Part shown: one piece after another, positions 16,113-26,217 of the stretch
Numbering within the stretch: position 1 is the first letter of the stretch
Layout: each line of letters opens with the position of its first letter
Source of the DNA: Nonomuraea jabiensis
GTDB lineage: Bacteria > Actinomycetota > Actinomycetes > Streptosporangiales > Streptosporangiaceae
DNA: 64,000 bases
NCBI RefSeq assembly: GCF_014204795.1
Contig: NZ_JACHMB010000001.1
Location: 7,390,501 to 7,454,500 of the forward strand
Direction: 5' to 3'
Translations under genes and position numbers: made by a program
Notes under the pieces: generated by a model
The model's database searches: none
What the model saw: only the letters and a program-made list of their open reading frames with translations
What the model was told of the DNA's origin: nothing

Positions 16113-17829
16113 GGGCCTCCTCGCCGGCGTCGGTGACGGGCAGCGTGGCGCGTACCTCGAAGCCTCCGCCCGCCACGGGACCGGCGTCGAGCGTACCGCC
16201 GAGCAGCGTCGCCCGTTCGCGCATGCCCACCACCCCCTGACCGGCGCCCGGCCCCGCGCCGGGCGCGGCGCTCGGGCCGTTGGCGACGCGCAGCCGCAGC
16301 TCACCCCGGCGGTGCGCGACGTCCAGCGTCACCGTCGAGCCGGGCGCGTGCCGCATCGCGTTGCTGAGCGACTCCTGCACGATCCGGTACGCCGACAGCC
16401 CCACGGCCGGAGGCAGCCGGTCGAGCGGGCCGGCGCGCTCGACGAGCACGGCCAGCCCGGCGGCCCGGGCGTTGGAGACCAGCTCGTCGAGCCGGTCGAG
16501 CCCGGGCTGAGGGGCCGTGTCGACGCGTCCGTCCTGATCGCGCAGCACGCCGAGGACCTGGCGCAGCTCGGCGATCGCCTCCAGCGACAGCCCCCGGATC
16601 TCCGCCAGCCCTGCCTCCAGCTGCGCCGGATCACCCCTGGCCTTGAGCGGTACGGCCTCCGCCTGGATCGCGATCACCGACATGTGGTGCGCGACCACGT
16701 CGTGCAGCTCCCTGGCGATGCGGGCCCGCTCCGCCAGCACCGCCTGCGCGCTCTCGGCCTGCCGGGTGCGCCGCTCCTCCGTCTTCAGCTTCGCCGTGGC
16801 GGAACGGCGGACCCGGACGTTGTAGCCGAACAGCACCGCCACCGACACCACGACCATGGTGACCGGCATCGAGTCGGGGTCGATGATCCACGTGGCCAGG
16901 AACATGACGACCCAGACGGCCACCGTGATCCGCCGGTCGCAGCGCACGGCCACGGAGTAGAGGACCAGCAGATGGGAGATGATCAGCCATGTCGTGTACG
17001 GCATCCCGCCGTCGGAGAACCCGACCGTCCTGGTGACCCCGACGGCCACGGGCATCAGCGCGATCGACACCCGCCAGGCCGCCAGCGGCCACCGGTCGCG
17101 CAGGGCGATGGGCAGGGCGACCGCCACGGCGGTGAGGTAGACGAAGCCGTCCCAGATCGGCCCTCGTCCATCCGGCGCGGGCGGTGGGGCGGAGATCCAC
17201 GACCGCACCGTGCTCTGCGTCTGCAGGTAGAGCAGCAGCGCCAGTATCAGCTCCGCCACCTGGACGAGGCTGATCGTGGTGATCGGGACGAGCGGTCTGA
17301 GCCACTGCGGCACCCCGAACGCCAGCCGCCGCGCCTTGGGCGGCGGATCGGCGTCACCCTGGAAGAAGGCGAGCCCGAACGCTCCCAGAACGGCCCACCC
17401 GACCCGTCCCGCCGACGTCCCGTGCCGCCCCGAGAACTCCGGTCCCGCCGACGTCCCGTGCCGCCCCGAGAACTCCGGTCCCGCCGACGTCCCGAGCGGC
17501 CCCAAGAACGCCCGTTCGCCGTCGCTCAGCTCGGCGTCGCTCACCTCCCCGCCGGTCCCTTGGCCGTCGTTCCGTTGGCTGTCGCTCCATTCGCCGTCTG
17601 TGCTGGACGGTGACCAGCCGACCCGCTCGTCCGCACGCTCCCCGCCACCACCCCGCCGGGCTGCCGCCTCATCGTCGTGCGGCTCGGCCACCGCCTCCTC
17701 GCCGCCCTCGCCTGGCGCCCCTGCCCACTCCCCGGCGCCCGCGCGACGGCGGCGGTTGAGGAGGAAGCGGCGGCGGGGGACGGAGATCACCTGGTCAAGG
17801 GTACGGGCGCGGGCCCCGCCAGGCGTCAC
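16099..17829 (-). CDS. NarL-type sensor histidine kinase (HisKA_3) with long hydrophilic N-terminus
   Basis: 576 residues if started at the GTG at 17829. Residues 1-150 are hydrophilic, charged and poorly conserved, and carry an in-frame 12-residue repeat (GTSAGPEFSGRH). About six membrane helices follow (residues about 165-350). The HisKA_3 core has ARELHDVVAHHMSVIAIQ with His376, and the ATPase lid reads GQGVVGMRERATLLGG. The DesK-like architecture fits sensing of membrane state or hydrophobic ligands. A shorter start, after the repeat segment near residue 135-150, would give a normal DesK-type protein, so the true N-terminus is uncertain. Confidence 0.88.
   Translation of the reverse strand: MTPGGARARTLDQVISVPRRRFLLNRRRRAGAGEWAGAPGEGGEEAVAEPHDDEAAARRGGGGERADERVGWSPSSTDGEWSDSQRNDGQGTGGEVSDAELSDGERAFLGPLGTSAGPEFSGRHGTSAGPEFSGRHGTSAGRVGWAVLGAFGLAFFQGDADPPPKARRLAFGVPQWLRPLVPITTISLVQVAELILALLLYLQTQSTVRSWISAPPPAPDGRGPIWDGFVYLTAVAVALPIALRDRWPLAAWRVSIALMPVAVGVTRTVGFSDGGMPYTTWLIISHLLVLYSVAVRCDRRITVAVWVVMFLATWIIDPDSMPVTMVVVSVAVLFGYNVRVRRSATAKLKTEERRTRQAESAQAVLAERARIARELHDVVAHHMSVIAIQAEAVPLKARGDPAQLEAGLAEIRGLSLEAIAELRQVLGVLRDQDGRVDTAPQPGLDRLDELVSNARAAGLAVLVERAGPLDRLPPAVGLSAYRIVQESLSNAMRHAPGSTVTLDVAHRRGELRLRVANGPSAAPGAGPGAGQGVVGMRERATLLGGTLDAGPVAGGGFEVRATLPVTDAGEEAHEHS
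17406..17514 (-). repeat. 36-bp in-frame tandem repeat inside the kinase gene
   Basis: Two perfect 36-bp copies (17406-17441, 17442-17477) and a third, diverged copy to about 17514. Each encodes 12 residues (GTSAGPEFSGRH register). The perfect identity of the first two copies implies recent slippage or duplication. The copies are contiguous, so this is not a CRISPR array. Confidence 0.9.
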
Positions 17830-17933
17830 ACCAGGGTTTGATCCCGCACGTCCCTCTCAGGTATCGCTTACACAATTACGATCGCCGTGAGCGAACATCG
17901 GCAAGAGAGGGAACAACGAAGGGCTCCAATGAA

Positions 17934-17952
17934 TTGAGTCGGTATAACTCAA
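17934..17952 (+). promoter_or_regulatory. HAIR box (HspR operator) of lon
   Basis: TTGAGT-N7-ACTCAA is an exact core match to the HspR-associated inverted repeat (consensus CTTGAGT-N7-ACTCAAG); only the two outermost bases differ. It lies 16 bp before the lon ATG and spans a TATAAC that could be the -10, ideal for repression. HspR control of lon is established in Streptomyces. hspR itself is not in the window. Confidence 0.88.
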
Positions 17953-17967
17953 CCCTTTGGAGTTCGC

Positions 17968-20325
<2,358 letters not shown>

Positions 20326-20337
20326 TCAGGGCATAAG

Positions 20338-20377
20338 TGGGCGAATCATTCAGTCATTTGACTGGATGATTCGCCCA
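20338..20377 (+). promoter_or_regulatory. 40-bp near-perfect inverted repeat between lon and fic
   Basis: Two 19-bp arms (left begins TGGGCGAATCAT) match at 18 of 19 positions around a 2-bp centre. No T-run follows, which argues against a simple terminator. TTGACT (20358-20363) inside the right arm is 17 bp from TGTCAT (20381-20386), which would start transcription at the fic ATG. The palindrome would thus be an operator over the -35. The Fic protein carries a C-terminal winged helix and could bind it itself. Confidence 0.65.
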
Positions 20378-20392
20378 TGCTGTCATGGGGGC

Positions 20393-21520
20393 ATGTTGTA
20401 CGAGACCCCGGCGCTGGAGCCCGTGGACAAGGCGGTCCTCGAGGAGATCGAGGAGATGCGGCGCGACCTGAAGTACCGGCTCGCCGAGACGCATCGGTGG
20501 GACGGGCAGCTGCGCAGACAGTTGCAGGCGCGGGCGATCCAGGGCTCTAACTCTATCGAGGGCTACCAGGCCAGCGTCGAGGACATCCAGTCGATCATGG
20601 CGGGAGAGGAGCCGCTGGAAACGTCCGCGCCGGTGGCGCGGGAGATCGCGGGATACCAGCAGGCGTTGACCTTCATCCAGCTGCTGTCTCGCGCATCGGT
20701 ATTCCGATTCGACGTGGGGCTGCTCAACTCGCTCAATTTCATGATGATCGGCCATCATCGCGACAAGACCCCCGGTGTGGTGCGGCCGGGCGGCATCTAT
20801 GTGCGCAATTCCGCGACCGGAGAGGTCGTCTACGAGGGGCCGGACGCCGAGCAGGTGCCCGGCCTGATGGACCAGCTTGTCGAGTGGCTGAACGGCGGGG
20901 ATCCCGACGCGCCGAGCTATGTGCGCGGCGCGATGGCGCATTTCAACCTCGTCTCGATCCATCCCTGGCGTGACGGTAACGGCAGGATGTCGCGCGCTCT
21001 GCAGACGTTGGTCCTCGGCAGGGATCAGATTCTCACCCCCGAGTTCTCCTCCATTGAGGAGTGGCTCGGCTTGGGCGAGAACACGATCGACTACTACCGC
21101 GCGCTTCGCGAGACTCAGCAAGGCGCATGGCGGCCGCATGGAGAGATGCTCGGGTGGGTGCGGTTCTGTTTGAAGGCGCATCACATGCAGGCCCAGCGGG
21201 TCCGCCAGCGCCTCGCCGAAGCCGGCGAGATCTGGATGCTCCTGGAGGAACAGGTCGACGCCGACGGGCTCAACAGCCGTACCGTCTCCGCGCTCTACGA
21301 GGTCTTCGTGAACAGGCGGCTGCGCAGGAGCCGCTACCAGGCCGACGAGGGCCTCAGCCAGGGGCAGGCCGCGCGTGACCTGCGCGATCTGGCCGCCAAG
21401 GGCTGGCTCCGGCCGTACGGCGAGACCAAGGGCCGCTTCTACGCCCCGGGGCCGCGCATGGAGCGGATCAAGGCCGACTTCGCCGAACGCGTCACCCCGC
21501 TACGCGACCCGTACCGCTAG
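20393..21520 (+). CDS. Fic-domain protein (putative AMP-transferase) with C-terminal winged helix
   Basis: 375 residues from ATG 20393; an upstream ATG at 20366 lies inside the palindrome and is less likely. The Fic active-site motif HPWRDGNGRMSR has His190. The N-terminal inhibitory helix has Ser-Asn-Ser-Ile-Glu-Gly (residues 52-57, Glu56), matching the class II S/T-x-x-x-E-G/N motif that blocks ATP binding. A C-terminal helix-turn-helix region (about 290-350) is typical of the Fic/DOC_N plus wHTH architecture. Such enzymes AMPylate target proteins, and the wHTH may autoregulate. No antitoxin gene is adjacent; inhibition is built in. Likely leaderless transcript. Confidence 0.9.
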   Translation: MLYETPALEPVDKAVLEEIEEMRRDLKYRLAETHRWDGQLRRQLQARAIQGSNSIEGYQASVEDIQSIMAGEEPLETSAPVAREIAGYQQALTFIQLLSRASVFRFDVGLLNSLNFMMIGHHRDKTPGVVRPGGIYVRNSATGEVVYEGPDAEQVPGLMDQLVEWLNGGDPDAPSYVRGAMAHFNLVSIHPWRDGNGRMSRALQTLVLGRDQILTPEFSSIEEWLGLGENTIDYYRALRETQQGAWRPHGEMLGWVRFCLKAHHMQAQRVRQRLAEAGEIWMLLEEQVDADGLNSRTVSALYEVFVNRRLRRSRYQADEGLSQGQAARDLRDLAAKGWLRPYGETKGRFYAPGPRMERIKADFAERVTPLRDPYR

Positions 21521-21942
21521 CGGAGCTGTTCGAGCAGGTCGGCGGCCACCGCCAGGATGCGGCACTCCGCCGGGGTGAGCTGGGCGGCCATGGCCTCGGC
21601 CAGCCACAGATCCGCGGTGCCGACCTGCCTGGTGAGCGCCGCCGTGCCGTCCTGCGTGAGGACGATGTGGTGCCTGCGGCGGTCGCTCTCGCCGCGCGAG
21701 CGGCGGATCAGGCCCTGCTCCTCCAGCGAGGCGAGCGCGCGGGTCACGGACTGGGGCTGGAGGTGCTCGGCGGCGGCGAGCTCTCCCGCCGTCATCGCGC
21801 CGCGCCGGTGCAGGTGGCCGAGCAGGGAGAGGGCCAGGCGGCCGAGGCCGTGCGCGGGGCGCTCGTCGCGCAGCCGCCGCGCCAGGCCGATCGTCGCCCG
21901 GCGGAGTGCCACGGCTGTGGCCCGCAGGTCCTCGTCGTCCAT
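21517..21942 (-). CDS. MarR family transcriptional regulator
   Basis: 141 residues. MarR winged helix with MTAGELAAAEHLQPQSVTRALASLEEQGLIRR and the wing DRRRHHIVLTQDG. It faces the FUSC-like exporter gene across a 98-bp divergent promoter region containing two CTTACTA direct repeats 40 bp apart (21959 and 21999). It is the likely local repressor of that exporter. Its stop overlaps the end of fic by four bases, a convergent overlap without a terminator. Confidence 0.9.
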   Translation of the reverse strand: MDDEDLRATAVALRRATIGLARRLRDERPAHGLGRLALSLLGHLHRRGAMTAGELAAAEHLQPQSVTRALASLEEQGLIRRSRGESDRRRHHIVLTQDGTAALTRQVGTADLWLAEAMAAQLTPAECRILAVAADLLEQLR

Positions 21943-22040
21943 GATTATTACGATAGCACTTACTAATTCGACCGCATCAAGCGACGAGAGCGCGTTCGCT
22001 TACTACGTAATGCGTAGGAAATTGGGATAGGCTGCGGCGC
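21943..22040. promoter_or_regulatory. Divergent marR / FUSC promoter region
   Basis: A 98-bp AT-richer gap. CTTACTA occurs at 21959-21965 and again at 21999-22005, exactly 40 bp apart. On the minus strand, TATCGT precedes the MarR ATG by about 12 bp. The repeats are candidate MarR contact sites; no perfect dyad is present, so the assignment is tentative. Confidence 0.4.
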
Positions 22041-23063
22041 GTGCGGATCGAGCTGCGACACATGGCGGCCGCCGGGCTGGGGCTCGGCGGGCCGGTCGCG
22101 TGGGGGGTCGCCGCGGGGCGGCCCGCGGTCGGCGCCCTGGCCGCCATCGGAGCCCTGGCCGTGAGCGGCCTCTTCGCCGGCGAGGTCCGGCCGGGCCTTC
22201 GCCGCCTCCTGATCCATGGGGCCGCCGCGGTGGCGGGCACCGCCGTGGCCGGGCTCGCCGGGGTCCTGGCCGCGGGGCGCGGGTGGCTCACCGCTGTCAC
22301 CGTCGTGCTGATCGCGGGCCTGCTCGCGGTGGCCGGCGGCATCAGCCGCCCGATGGCCGAGCACAGCACTCGCTTCATCGTCTTCATGGTCATCAGCACC
22401 GGCCTGGCGAAGGGCGTCGAGCCGGTCGCCGCCGCCGTGCTGTTCGCCGGAGGCGCGGCGTGGGGCCTGCTGGTCACCGCGCTCTGCCTCCACGCGCGGA
22501 AGGGGCCCGCCGAGCCGGGGGAACTGCCCCGGCCGGCTCCTCCGGCGAGAGCACTGCTGCGGCGCTGGTGGAGGACGCTGGGGAACGCGTCCGGGTGGCA
22601 GTACCCCATCCGCCTGACCGCCTGCCTGGCCACCGCCGAGGCCGTCGGGCTCCTGTGGCCGCAGCCGACCGCGTCGTGGATCGCCGTCACCGTGGTGATC
22701 GTCGTCCGGCGCCGCCTGGACGGCGCGGCCAGGCGGTCGGCCGAGCGGGCCGCCGGCACCGCCGCCGGAGTGGTCGCCGGATCCGCCGTGCTGGTGTGGG
22801 CGCCGCCGTCGTGGCTGTTCGTGCTGCTCGTCGCCGCGCTGGCCGCGGCCAGGCCGGCGCTCAAGGAGCGCGACTACACCCTGTACGCGACCGTCATGAC
22901 CCCGCTCGTCCTGCTGCTGATGGAGGGCGGCGCACGTGTGCCACCCCCCACGATCGGGTACCGGCTGGCGGACACGGCCATCGGCTGCGTACTGGCCCTG
23001 GGGATCGGTTATCTGCCTTGGGTGGTACGCCGGGAAAGGAGCGTTCGTGCCGTCATGGGCTGA
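22041..23063 (+). CDS. FUSC-like (fusaric acid resistance / aromatic exporter type) membrane protein
   Basis: 340 residues, GTG start. Two blocks of hydrophobic helices (about 10-145 and 190-325) are separated by a basic cytosolic loop. The second block has QPTASWIAVTVVIVVRRRLDGAARRSAERAAGTAAGVVAG, the hallmark FUSC/ArAE repeat (A-x-x-R-x-x-G-T-x-x-G). Relatives export aromatic acids or toxins. Divergent MarR suggests phenolic or aromatic inducers. Its 3' end overlaps the GH13 start by 17 bases. Confidence 0.8.
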   Translation: MRIELRHMAAAGLGLGGPVAWGVAAGRPAVGALAAIGALAVSGLFAGEVRPGLRRLLIHGAAAVAGTAVAGLAGVLAAGRGWLTAVTVVLIAGLLAVAGGISRPMAEHSTRFIVFMVISTGLAKGVEPVAAAVLFAGGAAWGLLVTALCLHARKGPAEPGELPRPAPPARALLRRWWRTLGNASGWQYPIRLTACLATAEAVGLLWPQPTASWIAVTVVIVVRRRLDGAARRSAERAAGTAAGVVAGSAVLVWAPPSWLFVLLVAALAAARPALKERDYTLYATVMTPLVLLLMEGGARVPPPTIGYRLADTAIGCVLALGIGYLPWVVRRERSVRAVMG

Positions 23064-24333
23064 ACATGCGATCTGGTGGCACGTCTACCCGCTCGGCTTC
23101 ACCGGAGCGCCCGCCACGGCAGACCCCGCCGACGGCGTGCGGCACCGCCTGCGCCATCTCGAGTCGTGGCTGGACTACGCGGTCGAGCTGGGCTGTTCGG
23201 GCCTCCAGCTCGGCCCGGTCTTCGCCGCCGAGACTCACGGGTACGACACCGTCGACCACCTCAGGATCGATCCGCGCCTCGGCGACGACCGCGACTTCGA
23301 CGCCCTCGTCGCCAAGGCGCGCGACCGCGGGCTGCGCATCGTCCTCGACGGCGTGTTCAACCACGTGGGCCGCTCCTTCGCGGCCGGCGAACGCTGGTTC
23401 AGGCGCGGCCCCGGCGGCCACGAGGTCTTCGAGGGCCACCACGGGCTCGTCACGCTCGACCACGCCGAACCCGCCGTGCAGCAGTACGTCACCGGCGTGC
23501 TCGACCACTGGCTCCGCCGCGGCGCCTCGGGCTGGCGGCTCGACGCCGCGTACGCCGTGCCGGCGTGGTTCTGGCGCAAGGTCCTGCCGGAGGTACGCCG
23601 ACGGCATCCCGAGGCGTGGTTCGGCGGCGAGGTGATCCACGGCGATTACGCCGGCTACGTCACGGAGTCGGGGCTCGACTCGGTCACCCAGTACGAGCTG
23701 TGGAAGGCCATCTGGAGCTCGCTCAACGACCGCAACCTCTTCGAGCTCGCCTGGGCCCTCGACCGCCACGACCAGCTGCTCGACACGTTCGTGCCGCTCA
23801 CGTTCGTCGGGAACCACGACGTCACCAGGCTCGCCACCCGGCTCGACGACCCCCGCCACCTCGGACACGCGCTGGCCGTGCTGTTCACCGTCGCGGGCCT
23901 GCCCAGCGTCTACTACGGCGACGAGCAGGCGTTCCAGGGGCTGAAGGAGGAACGGGCGGGCGGCGACGACGCGATCAGGCCGGCGTTCCCCGCCGAGCCG
24001 GGCGGCCTGGCGCCGTACGGGACCGAGGTGTACCGGCTCCACCAGCGGCTCATCGGCTTCCGCAGACGCCACCCGTGGCTGCACCGGGCCCGGACCACCG
24101 CCGAACAGCTCACCAACACCACCGTCGCGCTCCGCGGCCGCGGGGGACCCGGCGAGGAGGTCCTCACGCTGCTGAACCTCGGCGACCAGCCGCACCGCTT
24201 TCTCATCGGCGACGCGCGGCCCGCCTTCCCGGACGACCGGGGGGACCCGGCCCTGGTCCCCGCCCACGGCTGGCGCATCGTGACCCAGATCACTAACGAA
24301 GTAGGGAATAAGGGGAGTCAAGGGATCCGTTGA
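23047..24333 (+). CDS. GH13 alpha-amylase family hydrolase (cytosolic)
   Basis: 428 residues from a GTG inside the FUSC gene end, with GGAAAGGAG just upstream. The four GH13 regions are intact: DGVFNHVGR (I), GWRLDAAYAV with nucleophile Asp166 (II), GGEVIHGD with acid/base Glu195 (III), FVGNHDVTR with Asp258 (IV). No signal peptide, so it probably acts on intracellular maltodextrin, trehalose-like or glucosyl substrates. Exact specificity cannot be fixed from motifs. The 17-bp overlap with an exporter gene is an odd pairing. A strong hairpin follows the stop. Confidence 0.9.
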   Translation: MPSWAEHAIWWHVYPLGFTGAPATADPADGVRHRLRHLESWLDYAVELGCSGLQLGPVFAAETHGYDTVDHLRIDPRLGDDRDFDALVAKARDRGLRIVLDGVFNHVGRSFAAGERWFRRGPGGHEVFEGHHGLVTLDHAEPAVQQYVTGVLDHWLRRGASGWRLDAAYAVPAWFWRKVLPEVRRRHPEAWFGGEVIHGDYAGYVTESGLDSVTQYELWKAIWSSLNDRNLFELAWALDRHDQLLDTFVPLTFVGNHDVTRLATRLDDPRHLGHALAVLFTVAGLPSVYYGDEQAFQGLKEERAGGDDAIRPAFPAEPGGLAPYGTEVYRLHQRLIGFRRRHPWLHRARTTAEQLTNTTVALRGRGGPGEEVLTLLNLGDQPHRFLIGDARPAFPDDRGDPALVPAHGWRIVTQITNEVGNKGSQGIR

Positions 24334-24358
24334 AACCGGCGTGAACGAGGCATACGCG

Positions 24359-24398
24359 TACGACACGAGCGCCCACCGGGACGGCTCGTGTTGTCGTA
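24359..24398 (+). terminator. Hairpin terminator after the GH13 gene
   Basis: TACGACACGAGC pairs with GCTCGTG...TCGTA across a 13-base loop, giving 7 + 5 bp with a 3-base bulge, 25 bp after the stop. There is no long T-run, as usual for high-GC actinomycetes. Confidence 0.6.
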
Positions 24399-24450
24399 TG
24401 GGGCGAATGCCGAGCTGAAGCAGAGATCCGCCCGTTCCTCCGTGAAGGTC

Positions 24451-24519
24451 ATGATGATCGCACCTTGTTTCGTGCTGCGCAGGCTGAGCCACCTGCCCTT
24501 CCACCCCGGCACCCGCTGA
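24451..24519 (+). CDS. Short leader ORF upstream of metNIQ (22 codons)
   Basis: ATG at 24451 behind GAAGG encodes a 22-residue peptide beginning Met-Met-Ile-Ala-Pro-Cys and ending LSHLPFHPGTR, then TGA. It has two Met codons at the start, one Cys, an Arg pair and a His-Pro. It lies in the metN leader, 80 bp before metN, followed by a perfect 8-bp-stem hairpin at 24558-24577. This suggests a translated attenuator or arrest peptide. I cannot verify conservation, so the peptide is a candidate only. Confidence 0.45.
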   Translation: MMIAPCFVLRRLSHLPFHPGTR

Positions 24520-24557
24520 CGCCGCCCCCTTTCTTCCTTCATGTGATGTACGTTTCC

Positions 24558-24577
24558 GCGGCCCGCCGACGGGCCGC
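24558..24577 (+). promoter_or_regulatory. Leader hairpin before metN
   Basis: GCGGCCCG and CGGGCCGC form a perfect 8-bp stem with a CCGA loop, 21 bp before the metN GTG. It could act as attenuator or occlude ribosome entry. No SAM-I or SAM-IV riboswitch core was found in the leader. Confidence 0.55.
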
Positions 24578-24598
24578 TCTCAGTCGTGGGGATATTCC

Positions 24599-25555
24599 GT
24601 GATCCAGGCTTCAGGCCTGCGCAAGCAGTACGGGGACACCGTCGCGCTGGACGGCGTCGACCTGCACGTGCGCGAAGGCGAGATCTACGGCGTGCTCGGC
24701 CAGAGCGGCGCCGGCAAGAGCACGCTCCTGCGCTGCGTCAACCTGCTCGAACGCCCCACCGCGGGCACCGTCACCGTCGCGGGGCAGGACCTGACCGCGC
24801 TGCACAGCGCCGAGCTCAACCGCGCCCGCCAGCGCATCGGCATGATCCACCAGCACTTCGCGCTGCTGAACTCGCGCACGGTCGCGGGCAACGTCGCCTT
24901 CCCCCTGGAGATCATGGGCGTGCCCAGGGCCGAGCGCGACCGCCGCGTGGCCGAGCTGCTGGAGCTCGTCGGGCTCGCGGGCCGCGGCAAGGACCGCCCG
25001 AACCAGCTCTCCGGCGGCCAGAAGCAGCGGGTCGGCATCGCCAGGGCGCTCGCGGGCAACCCGTCCGTGCTGCTGTCGGACGAGGCCACCTCGGCGCTCG
25101 ACCCGGCCACCACCCAGTCGATCCTCGCCCTGCTCAAGCGGCTCAACGCCGAGCTGGGCCTGACGATCCTGCTCATCACCCACGAGATGAACGTCGTCAA
25201 GAGCGTCTGCGACTCCGTCGCCATCATGGCGAACGGGCGCATCGAGGAGTCGGGCGCCATCGCGGACCTCATCCGTACCCCGGGAGCCCGCTTGACCAGG
25301 GAGATCTTCCCGCTGCCCGAGCCCGCCCCGGCCGGCTCGGTGACGCTGACGTTCACCGGCGACCCGCGGCAGCCGGTGGTGTCGGAGGTGGTCAGGAAGT
25401 TCTCCGTGGACCTGAGCATCCTGGGCGGCTCGATCGAGGACCTCGCCGGCGGCTCGGTGGGCCGGCTGCGGGTCGCCCTCGACGGCGCCGAAACCGCCGC
25501 GGCGCTGGCGTACCTGCGTGACGCGGGCCTGATCGTGGAGGTGGAAGGCGCATGA
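24599..25555 (+). CDS. metN: Methionine ABC transporter ATP-binding protein
   Basis: 318 residues, GTG start. Walker A GQSGAGKST, signature LSGGQKQR, Walker B VLLSDEATSALDP, switch ITHEMN. The ALDPATT sequence and the extra C-terminal NIL domain (about 240-318, VTLTFTGDPRQPVVSEV) identify the MetN family; NIL binds methionine and feedback-inhibits transport. It overlaps metI by four bases. First gene of metNIQ, behind the leader ORF and hairpin. Confidence 0.95.
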   Translation: MIQASGLRKQYGDTVALDGVDLHVREGEIYGVLGQSGAGKSTLLRCVNLLERPTAGTVTVAGQDLTALHSAELNRARQRIGMIHQHFALLNSRTVAGNVAFPLEIMGVPRAERDRRVAELLELVGLAGRGKDRPNQLSGGQKQRVGIARALAGNPSVLLSDEATSALDPATTQSILALLKRLNAELGLTILLITHEMNVVKSVCDSVAIMANGRIEESGAIADLIRTPGARLTREIFPLPEPAPAGSVTLTFTGDPRQPVVSEVVRKFSVDLSILGGSIEDLAGGSVGRLRVALDGAETAAALAYLRDAGLIVEVEGA

Positions 25556-26208
25556 ACTGGGACGAGATCCTGCCGCTGCTCGGGCCGGCGACGCTGGAGA
25601 CGGCGCAGATGGTCGGCTGGTCGACGCTGTTCACGGCGCTGCTCGGGCTGCCGCTCGGCGTGGCGCTGGTGGTGTTCGACCGGAACGGGCTGCGGCCGGC
25701 GCCGGCGCTCAAGTCCGCCCTCGGGTTCGTGGTCAACATCGGGCGGTCGCTGCCGTTCATCGTGCTGATGATCGCGATCATCCCGTTCACCCGGCTCGTC
25801 GTCGGCACGACCATCGGGACGGCCGCGTTCGTGGTGCCGCTCACCGTCGGCGCGGTGCCGTTCTTCGCCCGCCTCGTCGAGACGGCGCTCAGGGAGGTCG
25901 GCCCGGACGTGGTGCAGGCCGCGCAGGCCATGGGCGCGAGCCGGGCCACCATCGTGCGCAAGGTCCTGCTGCCCGAGGCGCTGCCCGGGCTGGTCGCGGG
26001 CCTGACCGTGACCGTCGTCGCGCTCATCGGCTACAGCGCCATGGCCGGCACGCTCGGCGGCGGCGGGCTGGGCGACCTGGCGGTCCGGTACGGCTACCAA
26101 CGGTTCGAGACGTTGCTGATGATCGTGACCGTCGTCCTGCTGCTCGTGATCGTGCAACTTCTCCAAAGCCTGGGCGACTGGGTCGCTCGGCGCCTATCTC
26201 ACAAATAA
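25552..26208 (+). CDS. metI: Methionine ABC transporter permease
   Basis: 218 residues, five to six membrane helices, with the permease EAA-type loop QAAQAMGASRATIVRKVLLPEALPG (interaction with MetN). Begins at the ATG overlapping metN's stop. Length and sequence fit MetI. It imports D- and L-methionine together with MetN and MetQ. Confidence 0.95.
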   Translation: MNWDEILPLLGPATLETAQMVGWSTLFTALLGLPLGVALVVFDRNGLRPAPALKSALGFVVNIGRSLPFIVLMIAIIPFTRLVVGTTIGTAAFVVPLTVGAVPFFARLVETALREVGPDVVQAAQAMGASRATIVRKVLLPEALPGLVAGLTVTVVALIGYSAMAGTLGGGGLGDLAVRYGYQRFETLLMIVTVVLLLVIVQLLQSLGDWVARRLSHK

Positions 26209-26217
26209 GGAAAAATC

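Noticed and set aside
17887-17937. 16-codon ORF before lon
   Set aside because: It runs into the HspR operator and has no ribosome binding site or recognisable sequence.
24334-24598. SAM riboswitch in front of metNIQ
   Set aside because: None of the conserved SAM-I or SAM-IV core segments can be read; only a leader ORF and hairpin are visible.
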